A DNA stretch of 64,000 nucleotides, from assembly GCA_944327085.1 (NCBI GenBank), contig CALVGG010000001.1, positions 62,001-126,000 of the forward strand, in the 5' to 3' direction. Below the pieces are notes generated by a model. The model saw only the letters and a list, made by a program, of their open reading frames with translations, was not told where the DNA came from and ran no database searches. A program made the translations under genes and the position numbers. Shown here one piece after another: positions 45,055 through 53,611 of the stretch. Source of the DNA: an uncultured Elusimicrobiales bacterium. Lineage in GTDB: Bacteria; Elusimicrobiota; Elusimicrobia; Elusimicrobiales; Elusimicrobiaceae. Numbering within the stretch: position 1 is the first letter of the stretch; every line of letters begins with the position of its first letter.

Positions 45055-46125
45055 TTAGCGCACTTCGTACACTTCCAGGCGCACTTCCTGCACGCCCTGT
45101 TGTAAAAATAAAAATATTTTATCGCCTGTCTGGGCGGGAATAACCTGTTCCAGCCGCAAATAATTAAACGTGCCCGGATAATGTTTAAAATCCCGGCTGA
45201 AAACGGTTTTTCCGTCTCGGTGCACTTCCACCAGGCCTACATTTTCGGTAATATTAATATCCGCAATTTTAACCCCTTTAAAAACAAGCGGTTTCAGTAC
45301 GCGCCCGCCGTTTTGCATGGCGGTAAATAAATCGTCTATAGCGGCCTTGGCATTTACGGCAAACCCCAGCTTGCCCTTAAAACTGCCGCTGTGTATGCCC
45401 ACCACTTCTCCCTGGGAATTTAACAAAGGCCCGCCGCAGGCGCCGTTCCCGCGGCCTTCCGGCGGCAGGGTGGTAATAATTTTATAGCCGCATACGTCCA
45501 GTATGTGTCTGTTGGCGTTTTTGCTGTAATCTTTGGGCCAAAAATTAGGGTCCGGAAAGCCAAAAGAATCCACAAACGTATTTTTTTCAGGCCCTTGCCG
45601 GGAAATAACCAGCGGCCGGACATGGTCTTTTACTTCAGGAGGGAGCTCCACCAGCGCCGCATCCGCCCCGTTAAACCCGTACGAGCCGGAAACTTTTACC
45701 ACGCCCCAATAATACACCGGGGTAGCATCCGGCAAATAAAAACGCATTTTTAACCGGTTACCCGCACGCCCGGAAATATGATAAGGCACCACGCCCCAAA
45801 TTTTTCCGTCCCGCTCAAACACAAAACCGGAAGAGCGGGTGGAACCGTCCAGCGGCATAATGACCTGAAAGATAGACTGGCGGATATGGCGCTCCACCTC
45901 ACGCCAGCGGCTTTCAAAAGCGGCAGCCAGCAACCGGCGTTCCATTTGGCGTGCGGCATTTTGCGCCCCTGCCAAAGCCTTTTGGCCGGCAGATTGCAAC
46001 GCAGTTTTGGAGCTTGATTTTTGCACCGCGTTTTGTAAGCCTTTCACCAAGCTTTTGCCGTTTTGGGCAGAGGCCGAAACATTTCCGCACAGTAAAAAAA
46101 CCAATACACAGCAAAGATTTTTCAC
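45055..46125 (-). CDS. Secreted trypsin-fold protease with Cys nucleophile, member 4 of tandem array
   Basis: 356 residues. Signal peptide (CCVLVFLLCGNVSASA), then a basic, Ala/Gln-rich stretch to about 75, then a chymotrypsin-like double barrel. Proposed triad: His116 (VVPYHISG), Asp155 (NGADAALVELP) and Cys230 (GNGACGGPLLNSQGEVVGIHSGS). In the trypsin_2/S1 family the last residue would be Ser. The Cys codon is TGC and unambiguous. The C-terminal 85 residues form a domain shared with the three upstream proteins. Starts 3 bases after the previous gene. Substrate unknown; an inactive or non-protease role cannot be ruled out. Confidence 0.75.
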   Translation of the reverse strand: MKNLCCVLVFLLCGNVSASAQNGKSLVKGLQNAVQKSSSKTALQSAGQKALAGAQNAARQMERRLLAAAFESRWREVERHIRQSIFQVIMPLDGSTRSSGFVFERDGKIWGVVPYHISGRAGNRLKMRFYLPDATPVYYWGVVKVSGSYGFNGADAALVELPPEVKDHVRPLVISRQGPEKNTFVDSFGFPDPNFWPKDYSKNANRHILDVCGYKIITTLPPEGRGNGACGGPLLNSQGEVVGIHSGSFKGKLGFAVNAKAAIDDLFTAMQNGGRVLKPLVFKGVKIADINITENVGLVEVHRDGKTVFSRDFKHYPGTFNYLRLEQVIPAQTGDKIFLFLQQGVQEVRLEVYEVR

Positions 46126-46128
46126 TTG

Positions 46129-47178
46129 TTAATCTCCCACCCGGTATTCTATTACGCCGGCTATGCGCCCGCGCTCCACGATTTCAAAAATAATCACGTC
46201 TCCCTTTTGAATGCGCCCGGTGCGAAAAACATTCTCCGCCCGTGCGTAAGTAAAAGGCGCCCTGAAATAATCCATATCCACCCGTTCCAGCAGGCGGCCG
46301 GCGCGCTCCAAAGAAATACTGCCGATGCTTTGAAAAGGCTCTATTTCAAATAGGGTTTTGCCCAAAATTTTTACGGGCTGCGCCGCGTGCCCAAAGTAAA
46401 ACACACGCAACAGCTCCTTTATCCCGGCGGCGGAAACGGCAAAAGTTTGTTTGCCTTTTTCACTCCCGCAGTGCATACCCAGCACATACCCGCTGGAGCT
46501 GATAACAGGCGCCCCGCAAAAACCGCTGGGGGCGGGCGGAAGCTGATAATCCCCGCTTAATTTAAAACCGGTCGTATCAGTTATCCGGCGGGCATATACC
46601 CCGGGGATAACGTCCTCTTTCAACGCGCACATATAACCATAACCTTGGGCCACTTCCCCCACCCGGGCGCCTTTGTCGGACAGGCGCAACGCAAAAACTT
46701 TTTCCGCCAGTTCCTCCGGCAGTTTAATTAAAGAAACGTCCAAGCTGTTTATACCCCATCCGCCACCCTGGTTAACCGTAAAATGCTGAACGGACGAATT
46801 GCCTTTCCCGTCAAAAAAGCGCAAATACACTTCCGCCCCGGCACTGCCGCTGGTGTGGTAAGGAACGGCCGCCCAAACAGTGCGTTTGCCTTTAAAAAAT
46901 TCTTCAAAAATAAAACCGGAGGAATGGAAGCCGCCTTCCCCCACGTTTACAACCTGTACCAATGCCCGGCGGATATTGGCTTGCACCAGTGCCGCATTAT
47001 AAGGGTGTTTAAGCAGCAAGGCCCGGTAACCCTGTTGGCGGGCCTGCACGGCGCGGCGTACCCCGTTTTTTAATATTTTTTGTATTTTTCCGGCTAAAAC
47101 CTGCGGGGTTTTGGAAACCTGCCCCCACCCCATAACCGGCAAACAGCTAATCAAAAATAATGTAAGCAAATGTTTCAT
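46129..47178 (-). CDS. Secreted trypsin-fold protease with Cys nucleophile, member 3
   Basis: 349 residues with a signal peptide (LLTLFLISCLPVMGWGQ) and a basic N-terminal segment. Proposed triad His108 (AAVPYHTSG), Asp147 (NSLDVSLIKLP) and Cys221 (PSGFCGAPVISSSGYVLGMHCGS). It deviates most from the others: the oxyanion motif is GFCGAP and the C-terminal domain is shorter in its conserved core. The ATG overlaps the stop of member 2 (ATGA), evidence for one polycistronic mRNA. Confidence 0.72.
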   Translation of the reverse strand: MKHLLTLFLISCLPVMGWGQVSKTPQVLAGKIQKILKNGVRRAVQARQQGYRALLLKHPYNAALVQANIRRALVQVVNVGEGGFHSSGFIFEEFFKGKRTVWAAVPYHTSGSAGAEVYLRFFDGKGNSSVQHFTVNQGGGWGINSLDVSLIKLPEELAEKVFALRLSDKGARVGEVAQGYGYMCALKEDVIPGVYARRITDTTGFKLSGDYQLPPAPSGFCGAPVISSSGYVLGMHCGSEKGKQTFAVSAAGIKELLRVFYFGHAAQPVKILGKTLFEIEPFQSIGSISLERAGRLLERVDMDYFRAPFTYARAENVFRTGRIQKGDVIIFEIVERGRIAGVIEYRVGD

Positions 47179-48299
47179 TTTTCAGGCACCGTGTAGGTAA
47201 TAAAATCACGCTGGTCTTTGCCGTCCGTTGTAATGCGCAGGCGGAGCTGATCCCCGGGGTGCAAAGCAGGCAAAACCCGCTCCAGGCGGGTATAATCCAC
47301 CGGTTGTGGGTGCAGGGTAACGCAAACTTCCGTCAGTTTTTCCCCATTGCGGAAAATTTCCACATCACTCACCCGCTGGGTTAAAGATAAGCTAAGCACT
47401 TTCTGCCCGTTTACGCGCACCTCCCTTACCAAAGAAGGCTTGCCTTCCATTTGGTTAAATAAAAATTGGGATACGCGGGCAAAATCCAACACATAACTAT
47501 ATTTGCCAAAATTACTGCCTATATGCAGCCCCACTACCTTGCCGTTTTTAATTACCGGGCTGCCGCAGGCACCCTGGGCGTAGCCGTCTTTTTTGCCAAA
47601 ATTATAAGTGGAGCGAAACTGCCAGTCATTTACCGCAATTACACGGCGGCCGGCCGTTTTAATTAATTTAGCTCCTATCCACGGGCCGTGGTAACCGTAT
47701 GAATCTACCTTGTCCCACTTGCGTACCGGTTTGGCAGCTACTTGCAGCGGGCGAATATACTTAAGGGCCCACGCAGGCACTTCCATCAGCACCATATCCG
47801 GGTTGTGCAACCCCACGGAACCGCGTGCACGCACAATAAAAAACGCAGGCAGGTATTCTCCATCCCCAATATAAAAACGCACCGGCACTTTCTGGCCGAT
47901 TTGCTTGGTTAAATGCCCGGCGGCTGCAGCCCATATTTGGCCGGAACCGTCCGGCCGAATAAAAACAAAACCGGTGCCTAAAGGCATTTTGTCTGCATCC
48001 AAAATTTGAAAGACACTGTAATGAATATTTTTTTCAAAACTTTCCTGCAAGGCTTTCTTTTTTTGCCAGGCGGCACGCAAACCCAACAATTTGTAAAGTC
48101 CTTCCGTGGCGGCATCCTTAGCGGGAACCTGAGATATCTTTTCCACCATGCCGGCTGAAGCGTGGCGCTTCTGCGGCTGGGAATTTTCCACCGCATTAAA
48201 TACTTTTTTCCACAATTTGCCTGACTTGGGCTGCGCCGCCGCCCCCTGCCACAACAACAAGGCCATCATCAAAACCGCCAACTTGCGCATATGCCGCAT
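47175..48299 (-). CDS. Secreted trypsin-fold protease with Cys nucleophile, member 2
   Basis: 374 residues, signal peptide (LAVLMMALLLWQGAAAQ). Proposed triad His129 (WAAAAGHLTK), Asp168 (HNPDMVLMEVP) and Cys245 (YAQGACGSPVIKNGKVVGLHIGS). The C-terminal domain with VEIFRNGEKL and VDYTRLERVLPALHPGDQLRLRI is shared with its neighbours. It starts 9 bases after member 1. The longest linker between signal peptide and protease domain of the four. Confidence 0.73.
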   Translation of the reverse strand: MRHMRKLAVLMMALLLWQGAAAQPKSGKLWKKVFNAVENSQPQKRHASAGMVEKISQVPAKDAATEGLYKLLGLRAAWQKKKALQESFEKNIHYSVFQILDADKMPLGTGFVFIRPDGSGQIWAAAAGHLTKQIGQKVPVRFYIGDGEYLPAFFIVRARGSVGLHNPDMVLMEVPAWALKYIRPLQVAAKPVRKWDKVDSYGYHGPWIGAKLIKTAGRRVIAVNDWQFRSTYNFGKKDGYAQGACGSPVIKNGKVVGLHIGSNFGKYSYVLDFARVSQFLFNQMEGKPSLVREVRVNGQKVLSLSLTQRVSDVEIFRNGEKLTEVCVTLHPQPVDYTRLERVLPALHPGDQLRLRITTDGKDQRDFITYTVPEK

Positions 48300-48308
48300 A
48301 AATTCTCC

Positions 48309-49415
48309 TTACTTTACAACAAACTCCAAGGTTTCCGTTTCCATAAAACGTTGGTCTTTTAACTCAATATATATTTTATCGCCTCGGCGGGCCTGCGGAA
48401 CAAGCTGTTCTAAGGAGCCGTAATCAAAAGGTTTTTCTCTTTTAGTTAACAAAACAGAATCAATCGTGCGCCCATCTCTTTTTACTTCCACGCGGCTAAT
48501 GCGTTGGGAAGCCGTTAAACGGCAGATTTCCCGCCCATTCCACACCACGGGGCGCAGCAGCTGTTTATCCCCATGTACGTCAGCCAGCATGGCCCGCACG
48601 GGGCCGGGGGCCGCCACCGCAAAACTGCAGCTGGCGCTGGTGTTGCTGCCGCTGTGTATGCCCACCACTTCTCCCTTTTCGTTTAATAAAGGGCCGCCGC
48701 AAGCGCCGCTTGGATTATGCTTGCCAAAAGGATAGGAAGTAGTAATACGGCTGTTATCTACAGACTCAATCACCCGGCCGGTGTTTTGCTTGGGGGAGCC
48801 GGCAAATTCGGCATTGGGGTTTAAAGAATAAAAACCGAAAGAGGAAACCAGGTCTCCCTTGTTGGGGTTTTCCTGCGCCAAGCGCAGGGCAAAAACTTCG
48901 TCCTGCATTTCCGGCGGGACCAAGGCCAAAGAAAAATCATAATTTTGATAACCTGCACTGCCGTAAGCCATTACCCGCAACGCCTGGCGGGATACGGTTC
49001 CGTCCGCCTTGATATATTCCGCTATAAAAAAGGGGCTCTCGTCCACTAAAGCATGCGCCGGGATAACGGCCCACACCAACCGTTTGCCCATATAATACTC
49101 TTCCATAAAAAATCCGCTGGCCTGCACCGCGGGCGTATACATAAAAAACACCGCACTTTTTATTTTTTCCTGCACCAAAGCGGCACTATAAACCGCCGCT
49201 TCTTTGGGGGCCGCGCGTTTAGCCCCTGCTATGGCGGCCGCACGGGCACGCAACACTGCCGTGCGGGCGGCGTTTTCTGCCCGAGCTGAGGCTTTTTGAG
49301 CTATGCGCTGCACCGCCTTTTTAGGCAGGCGCTGGCCCAGGGCCACAGGGTTTAACAAACAAACCACGCCCAACACCACTGCCATTATTTGCACGGCCTT
49401 CCTATTCAGTTTCAT
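48309..49415 (-). CDS. Secreted trypsin-fold protease with Cys nucleophile, member 1 (operon leader)
   Basis: 368 residues, signal peptide (IMAVVLGVVCLLNPVALGQ), then a 50-residue Ala/Arg/Lys-rich segment. Proposed triad His121 (VIPAHALVDES), Asp160 (NYDFSLALVPPEM) and Cys239 (PSGACGGPLLNEKGEVVGIHSGS). H-D spacing is 39 residues, as in all four members. The shared C-terminal domain has RVEVKRDGRTI and FDYGSLEQLVPQARRGDKIYIEL. The promoter directly upstream is of the leaderless type. A non-proteolytic role is possible, but the intact triad argues for activity. Confidence 0.75.
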   Translation of the reverse strand: MKLNRKAVQIMAVVLGVVCLLNPVALGQRLPKKAVQRIAQKASARAENAARTAVLRARAAAIAGAKRAAPKEAAVYSAALVQEKIKSAVFFMYTPAVQASGFFMEEYYMGKRLVWAVIPAHALVDESPFFIAEYIKADGTVSRQALRVMAYGSAGYQNYDFSLALVPPEMQDEVFALRLAQENPNKGDLVSSFGFYSLNPNAEFAGSPKQNTGRVIESVDNSRITTSYPFGKHNPSGACGGPLLNEKGEVVGIHSGSNTSASCSFAVAAPGPVRAMLADVHGDKQLLRPVVWNGREICRLTASQRISRVEVKRDGRTIDSVLLTKREKPFDYGSLEQLVPQARRGDKIYIELKDQRFMETETLEFVVK

Positions 49416-49430
49416 ACTTATAGCATACCA
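49416..49430 (-). promoter_or_regulatory. Extended -10 promoter of the four-protease operon, predicted leaderless
   Basis: On the minus strand TG-G-TATGCT (hexamer 49427-49422) is followed by 6 bases and ATG. The hexamer is less perfect than at other sites, but the geometry is the same. Confidence 0.4.
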
Positions 49431-49513
49431 CCCTGATTGAAAACAAAAAAGAGCCTTTGGACCTATCCCCCCGGGGCCATTAGGCCTATATTGCCCGAAC
49501 GCGCGCGATAATT

Positions 49514-49528
49514 TGTTAAAATAATAAT
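49514..49528 (+). promoter_or_regulatory. Extended -10 promoter of lptFG, predicted leaderless
   Basis: TG-T-TAAAAT (hexamer 49517-49522), 6 bases, ATG. There is no ribosome-binding site. Confidence 0.55.
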
Positions 49529-50623
49529 ATGCGCATTGGTATTTTTACTAAATATATTGCCAAAACACTCATCACGTTTTTCCTGGCCGTGGTAAGCATA
49601 TTAACGTTGGTAATTTTTATGAATTATTTTATCCGCGTGGTAAATATGGCCATGGCCTACGGAACGGGTATGGGGTGGGTGATTTCTTCGCTGGCCAATG
49701 TGCTGCCCACTGTGCTCTCGCTCAGTGCGCCGATGGCATTTCAAATAGCGGTTTTACTTACGCTTACCAATATGAGCGAACACGGCGAGCTGATTGCCCT
49801 GCGGGCGGCGGGGTTTTCCTTCCGGGAAATTATCCGCCCGCTTTTGGTGTGTGCGGTGGGGCTGGCCGCCCTGTTGGTATTTGTTGGTAACTGGGGGGCC
49901 CCGCGCAGCTATAAAAACTTTTTGGACCGGAGAGACGAAGCCCGCAGCAAAATTACCAAAGTAACCCTGGAACCGAAAATGTTTATTAACCTGGGAGAAT
50001 GGGACCTGTACCTGGAAGAACTGGACGAAAAGACCGAAGAAGCCCGCCAAATCCATTTAATCAACAAAGCCGATGAAAAAGCCCTAAGCACCAAAGTAAA
50101 CGCCGCCAAAGGAAAAATTATTTTAACCGATACGGCCATAGGTCTGCAACTGCAAGACGGGCAAATGCAGCGTATTGCCGCCAATGACCCTTCCGCCATT
50201 ATTGCGGCCAATTTTGACAATTACACCATGAGCATCTCTCTTACGCAAACCCATCGGCGCTCGCAGCGCGTGTCTGAACTGACAACCACCAAACTGTTGC
50301 GCCAAATACGCACCAAAGATTTACCAGAAGAAACCGTAAACGAATACCGCACCGAAATAAGCGTGCGCAATGTATTGGCGCTTTCCCCCATTTTAATGTT
50401 ACTCGTCAGTTGTCCGTTGGGGTTTTCGCTGGGGAAACGTTCCAATAAGGGGTGGGGGATGCTGTTTAGCATCATCATCATCTTTACGTTTTATTTGCTG
50501 ATGACCCTGGGCCTGAGTATTGGCAAAAAATATGCGGCCCTGTCTTACATTGCCCCGTGTTTGCCGTTTTTTGTGGGGGCTTTTGTAGCTAAATATTTAT
50601 GGAAAAAGAGGCTTAACATTTAA
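49529..50623 (+). CDS. lptF: LPS export permease LptF (YjgP/YjgQ family)
   Basis: 364 residues. Three N-terminal membrane helices (ITFFLAVVSILTLVIFMNYF opens), a periplasmic beta-jelly-roll domain (about 130-260), then three C-terminal helices. NMSEHGELIALRAAGFSFREIIRP is the cytoplasmic coupling region typical of LptF/LptG. It pairs with the next gene product and the LptB ATPase (not in the window) to extract LPS from the inner membrane. The F versus G assignment follows gene order only. Confidence 0.85.
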   Translation: MRIGIFTKYIAKTLITFFLAVVSILTLVIFMNYFIRVVNMAMAYGTGMGWVISSLANVLPTVLSLSAPMAFQIAVLLTLTNMSEHGELIALRAAGFSFREIIRPLLVCAVGLAALLVFVGNWGAPRSYKNFLDRRDEARSKITKVTLEPKMFINLGEWDLYLEELDEKTEEARQIHLINKADEKALSTKVNAAKGKIILTDTAIGLQLQDGQMQRIAANDPSAIIAANFDNYTMSISLTQTHRRSQRVSELTTTKLLRQIRTKDLPEETVNEYRTEISVRNVLALSPILMLLVSCPLGFSLGKRSNKGWGMLFSIIIIFTFYLLMTLGLSIGKKYAALSYIAPCLPFFVGAFVAKYLWKKRLNI

Positions 50624-51708
50624 TGCCGCGCATTTATTTTTATATTGCCCGTAAATTTTGGGGGCCCTTTTTATTTGCCATGGGCGTGTTTGCCGCTTTG
50701 GTGGTATTGGGGGATACTTTTGAAAAATTAAAAACTTTAAATAACGGTTATTCTACCTTAGGGGCAGTGCTTAGTTATTCCCTGGCCACGTTTCCCAACT
50801 GGTTGGCTACCATTATGCCGGTGGCGTGCCTGCTGGGGGCGATATCCGTTATTTCCGAAATGGTATCCAACGGGGAATGGACGGCCTGCGTGGCGGGTGG
50901 GTTTTCCCCCAAGCAATTATTTATACCGATAGTGGCCTGCATTATGCTGGTAACCGGGCTGACGATGCTTATGCAGGAGTTTATTGTTCCCCCGTTAAAC
51001 CTAAAAGCCGAAACCATTTATTACACCCGCATAAAGCCGCAAAAAGATTTTAATTTAAACGTGGAACATAATGTGGCCATGAAAATTTCCCCCCACCAAA
51101 TGCTTTATGCCAAAACGGTGGATTTAAGCGCCGGGAAAATGGAAGAAATATCCGTGGATACCTATGACTCTTTATGGAATATCTCCCAGCAAATTGTGGC
51201 CGATTCCATGACGTGGGACCCGCAACAGAAAAGCTGGGTATTCCAAAACGGAACCAAGCGCACGTTTGTGGATAAAATGGACACCACGGAAGAAACCTTC
51301 TCCACCGCCAAAGCCCCGGTATATACGGACCCGCAGGACATGTCCGTCAACCGTACGGAAAGCAAACTGTTAAGCATACGGGATTTAAATAAACGCATCC
51401 GCTTCTTTAAACAAAGCGGCTTGGCTTATTACGAGGCGGAAACGGCACGCCAGTCCAAGCTGTCTACCCCGTTTGTAACGCTGATTATGTGTTTGTTGGG
51501 TATGCCGTTTGCCATCAGCATGCGCCGCAAAAGCAAAATTTTAAATATTTTGGCGTCTTTGGTTATTGCGTTTACTTTCTGGTGGTTGATTTCTATGTGC
51601 ACGTCTATCGGGGAAAACGGCTATTTGAACCCGTTTTTGGCCGGCTGGGGGCCGGTATTGTTCTTTACAGTAGTGGTGTTTATTGAATTTAAGTGGCTAA
51701 AATTGTAA
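50623..51708 (+). CDS. lptG: LPS export permease LptG (YjgP/YjgQ family)
   Basis: 361 residues with the same six-helix plus periplasmic-domain layout as its neighbour. MPVACLLGAISVISEMVSNGEWTACVAGGFSPKQLFIPI is the coupling region and RRKSKILNI precedes the last helices. One-base overlap with lptF (TAATG) implies coupled translation and a 1:1 complex. The operon ends at a strong terminator. Confidence 0.85.
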   Translation: MPRIYFYIARKFWGPFLFAMGVFAALVVLGDTFEKLKTLNNGYSTLGAVLSYSLATFPNWLATIMPVACLLGAISVISEMVSNGEWTACVAGGFSPKQLFIPIVACIMLVTGLTMLMQEFIVPPLNLKAETIYYTRIKPQKDFNLNVEHNVAMKISPHQMLYAKTVDLSAGKMEEISVDTYDSLWNISQQIVADSMTWDPQQKSWVFQNGTKRTFVDKMDTTEETFSTAKAPVYTDPQDMSVNRTESKLLSIRDLNKRIRFFKQSGLAYYEAETARQSKLSTPFVTLIMCLLGMPFAISMRRKSKILNILASLVIAFTFWWLISMCTSIGENGYLNPFLAGWGPVLFFTVVVFIEFKWLKL

Positions 51709-51722
51709 CCATAACGAAATAC

Positions 51723-51753
51723 AAAAACCCCGGGCAACAGGCCCGGGGTTTTT
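51723..51753. terminator. Bidirectional terminator
   Basis: The 13-bp stem AAAAACCCCGGGC / GCCCGGGGTTTTT with a 5-base loop lies between lptG (+) and the receiver-domain gene (-). Confidence 0.9.
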
Positions 51754-51767
51754 ATTTAATAATCTGA

Positions 51768-52139
51768 TTATTTGCTTTGCTGGGGAAGCAGCCGGTGAAT
51801 GGAAGAGAGTAGTTCATCCGTATCAAACGGTTTAAACAATATCCCGTCCGCCCCTAAGCGCTGCGCTTCGGCCACAATGGTATCCTGGCGCAGGCCCGTT
51901 ACCATTAATACTTTTACGGCCGGCAAATGTTTTTTAAGTTTGGCTAAAATATCCAGGCCGTTCTCCGTCGGGAAGAAAATATCCAGCAAAATAAGCCCCA
52001 CCCCGCTGCCGTTAATTTTTGAAAACAACTCGGCCGAGCCGCCGGCTTCAAACACTACTTCAAAACCGGAAGATTCCAGCACATTGCGTATAGCGGAACG
52101 CAAAATAACGGAATCATCCACCAATGCTATTTTAAGCAT
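51768..52139 (-). CDS. Single-domain response regulator (CheY-like receiver)
   Basis: 123 residues, one receiver domain only. Acidic pocket Asp8/Asp9, phospho-acceptor Asp53 (LILLDIFFP), Thr in MVTGL and Lys in FKPFD. No output domain, so it signals by protein contact. No histidine kinase is nearby. It follows the phosphohexomutase by 15 bases on the same strand and is probably co-transcribed; a functional link is unproven. It might serve pilus motility control (inference). Confidence 0.9.
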   Translation of the reverse strand: MLKIALVDDSVILRSAIRNVLESSGFEVVFEAGGSAELFSKINGSGVGLILLDIFFPTENGLDILAKLKKHLPAVKVLMVTGLRQDTIVAEAQRLGADGILFKPFDTDELLSSIHRLLPQQSK

Positions 52140-52154
52140 ATTTATACAAACCCT

Positions 52155-53564
52155 CTATTTTAAATACGGGCCCACTATTTTGGCCCCAAAATCCAAAAGC
52201 GCCTGGGTGTCTTTCTTTAAAGCCGCCTCCGCATAAACACGCAGCAAAGGCTCCGTTCCGGAAGGGCGGATAAGTACCCATTCGTCATTATCCAAAATAA
52301 TTTTCAAGCCGTCCGTGGTATACATTTCGGCAATTTTATGGCCGTTTACTTTTTTGGGCAGTTTTTTGCGCATTTTTTCCACCACGGCTGCTTTATCCAT
52401 CGGCTTGGTGATGGGATAATCCTTGCGCAAATAAACGGAGGCACCGTATTCTTTGGTTACGTCTTCACACAGTTGGCTGGCTTTTTTGCCGGTTACGGCC
52501 ATAATTTCCAAAAACGTGAGGGCCACCAGCAGGCCGTCCCGGTCCGGCACGGAACCTTTCCAGGCATACCCTCCGGATTCTTCCACCCCAAAGGCCACAT
52601 CATCCAAAAACATACGTTCGGCCACGTTTTTAAAGCCAATGCCCACTTCTTCAAATAACATATCGTATTTGCGGGCAATGCGTTTTAACAAATACCCCAT
52701 GGAGAAAGTTTCCACCACTTTTCCTTTGAGTTTTTTGTTTTTAATCAAATAATCCAAAAGTACGGCCGCCACAATGCAGGGGGTTAAATAAGTGCCCTTT
52801 TCATCCACCAAAGCAACGCGGTCACCGTCACCGTCAAAGGCAACGCCCAAAATGGCTTTTTTGGCTACTACTTCTTTCTTTAAATCTGCCAGGTTCTTTT
52901 CCACCGGTTCGGGCTGAATGCCGTGAAAAGTGGGGTCATGCTGGGCCCGCAAAGCAATTACACGCGTATCGGAAAGTAATTTTTCCATATATCCGGCCGC
53001 TGCGCCATACATATAATCCATCACCACTTTGCCTTTCATGGCTTTAATTTTCTTCATATTCACGCGGGAAGAAATATATTTAAGGTAAACGTCGGCCAAA
53101 TCTTTGCGTTCGGCTTTTTGCCCGTACAAAGACAAAATGGTGTTTTGGTCCAACAGTTGTTCCACTTCTTTGGTAACACGCAGCGGGGCAGAACCGCCGG
53201 CCAACTTTATTTTAATTCCGTTATAATGCGCCGGGTTATGGCTGGCGGTTACCATAATAGCCATCCAAAATTTATTTAAAGTTAAACAGCTGGCAACCGG
53301 CGTGCTGACGGGTTTATCTGCCAAGATAACGTCCAATTTATTAGAACGCAAAATGGAGGCAATGGTATCGGCAAACAAGTCCGACATAAAGCGGCGGTCA
53401 TACCCTACAAAAATTTTGGAGGTTTTTCCTTCTTCTTCCGCGGGAGCGTTTTCGTTAATATAATCGGCAAGGGCCTGCGCCATACGGCGCACGTTGGCAA
53501 AGGTAAAATCCCAAGCAATAATGCCTCTCCAGCCGTCCGTACCAAACTTGATGTCAGTTGCCAT
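52155..53564 (-). CDS. Phosphoglucomutase/phosphomannomutase family
   Basis: 469 residues, alpha-D-phosphohexomutase superfamily with all four loops: FGTDGWRG at the start, the phosphoserine loop TASHNP, the metal loop FDGDGDR, the sugar loop EESGGYAW and the phosphate loop RPSGTEP. It interconverts hexose 1- and 6-phosphates for glycan precursors. Glucose versus mannose preference cannot be read. An AAGGAG ribosome site is present. The tmRNA gene lies immediately upstream on the same strand. Confidence 0.9.
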   Translation of the reverse strand: MATDIKFGTDGWRGIIAWDFTFANVRRMAQALADYINENAPAEEEGKTSKIFVGYDRRFMSDLFADTIASILRSNKLDVILADKPVSTPVASCLTLNKFWMAIMVTASHNPAHYNGIKIKLAGGSAPLRVTKEVEQLLDQNTILSLYGQKAERKDLADVYLKYISSRVNMKKIKAMKGKVVMDYMYGAAAGYMEKLLSDTRVIALRAQHDPTFHGIQPEPVEKNLADLKKEVVAKKAILGVAFDGDGDRVALVDEKGTYLTPCIVAAVLLDYLIKNKKLKGKVVETFSMGYLLKRIARKYDMLFEEVGIGFKNVAERMFLDDVAFGVEESGGYAWKGSVPDRDGLLVALTFLEIMAVTGKKASQLCEDVTKEYGASVYLRKDYPITKPMDKAAVVEKMRKKLPKKVNGHKIAEMYTTDGLKIILDNDEWVLIRPSGTEPLLRVYAEAALKKDTQALLDFGAKIVGPYLK

Positions 53565-53611
53565 AAAATCTCCTTAAAGGGTATAGTTCATTTCCGCATA
53601 AAAACAAAAAG

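Noticed and set aside
45055-49415. Calling the four proteases ordinary serine proteases or dead homologues
   Set aside because: The nucleophile codon is clearly Cys in all four, and His and Asp keep constant spacing, which fits active cysteine-nucleophile enzymes better than either option.
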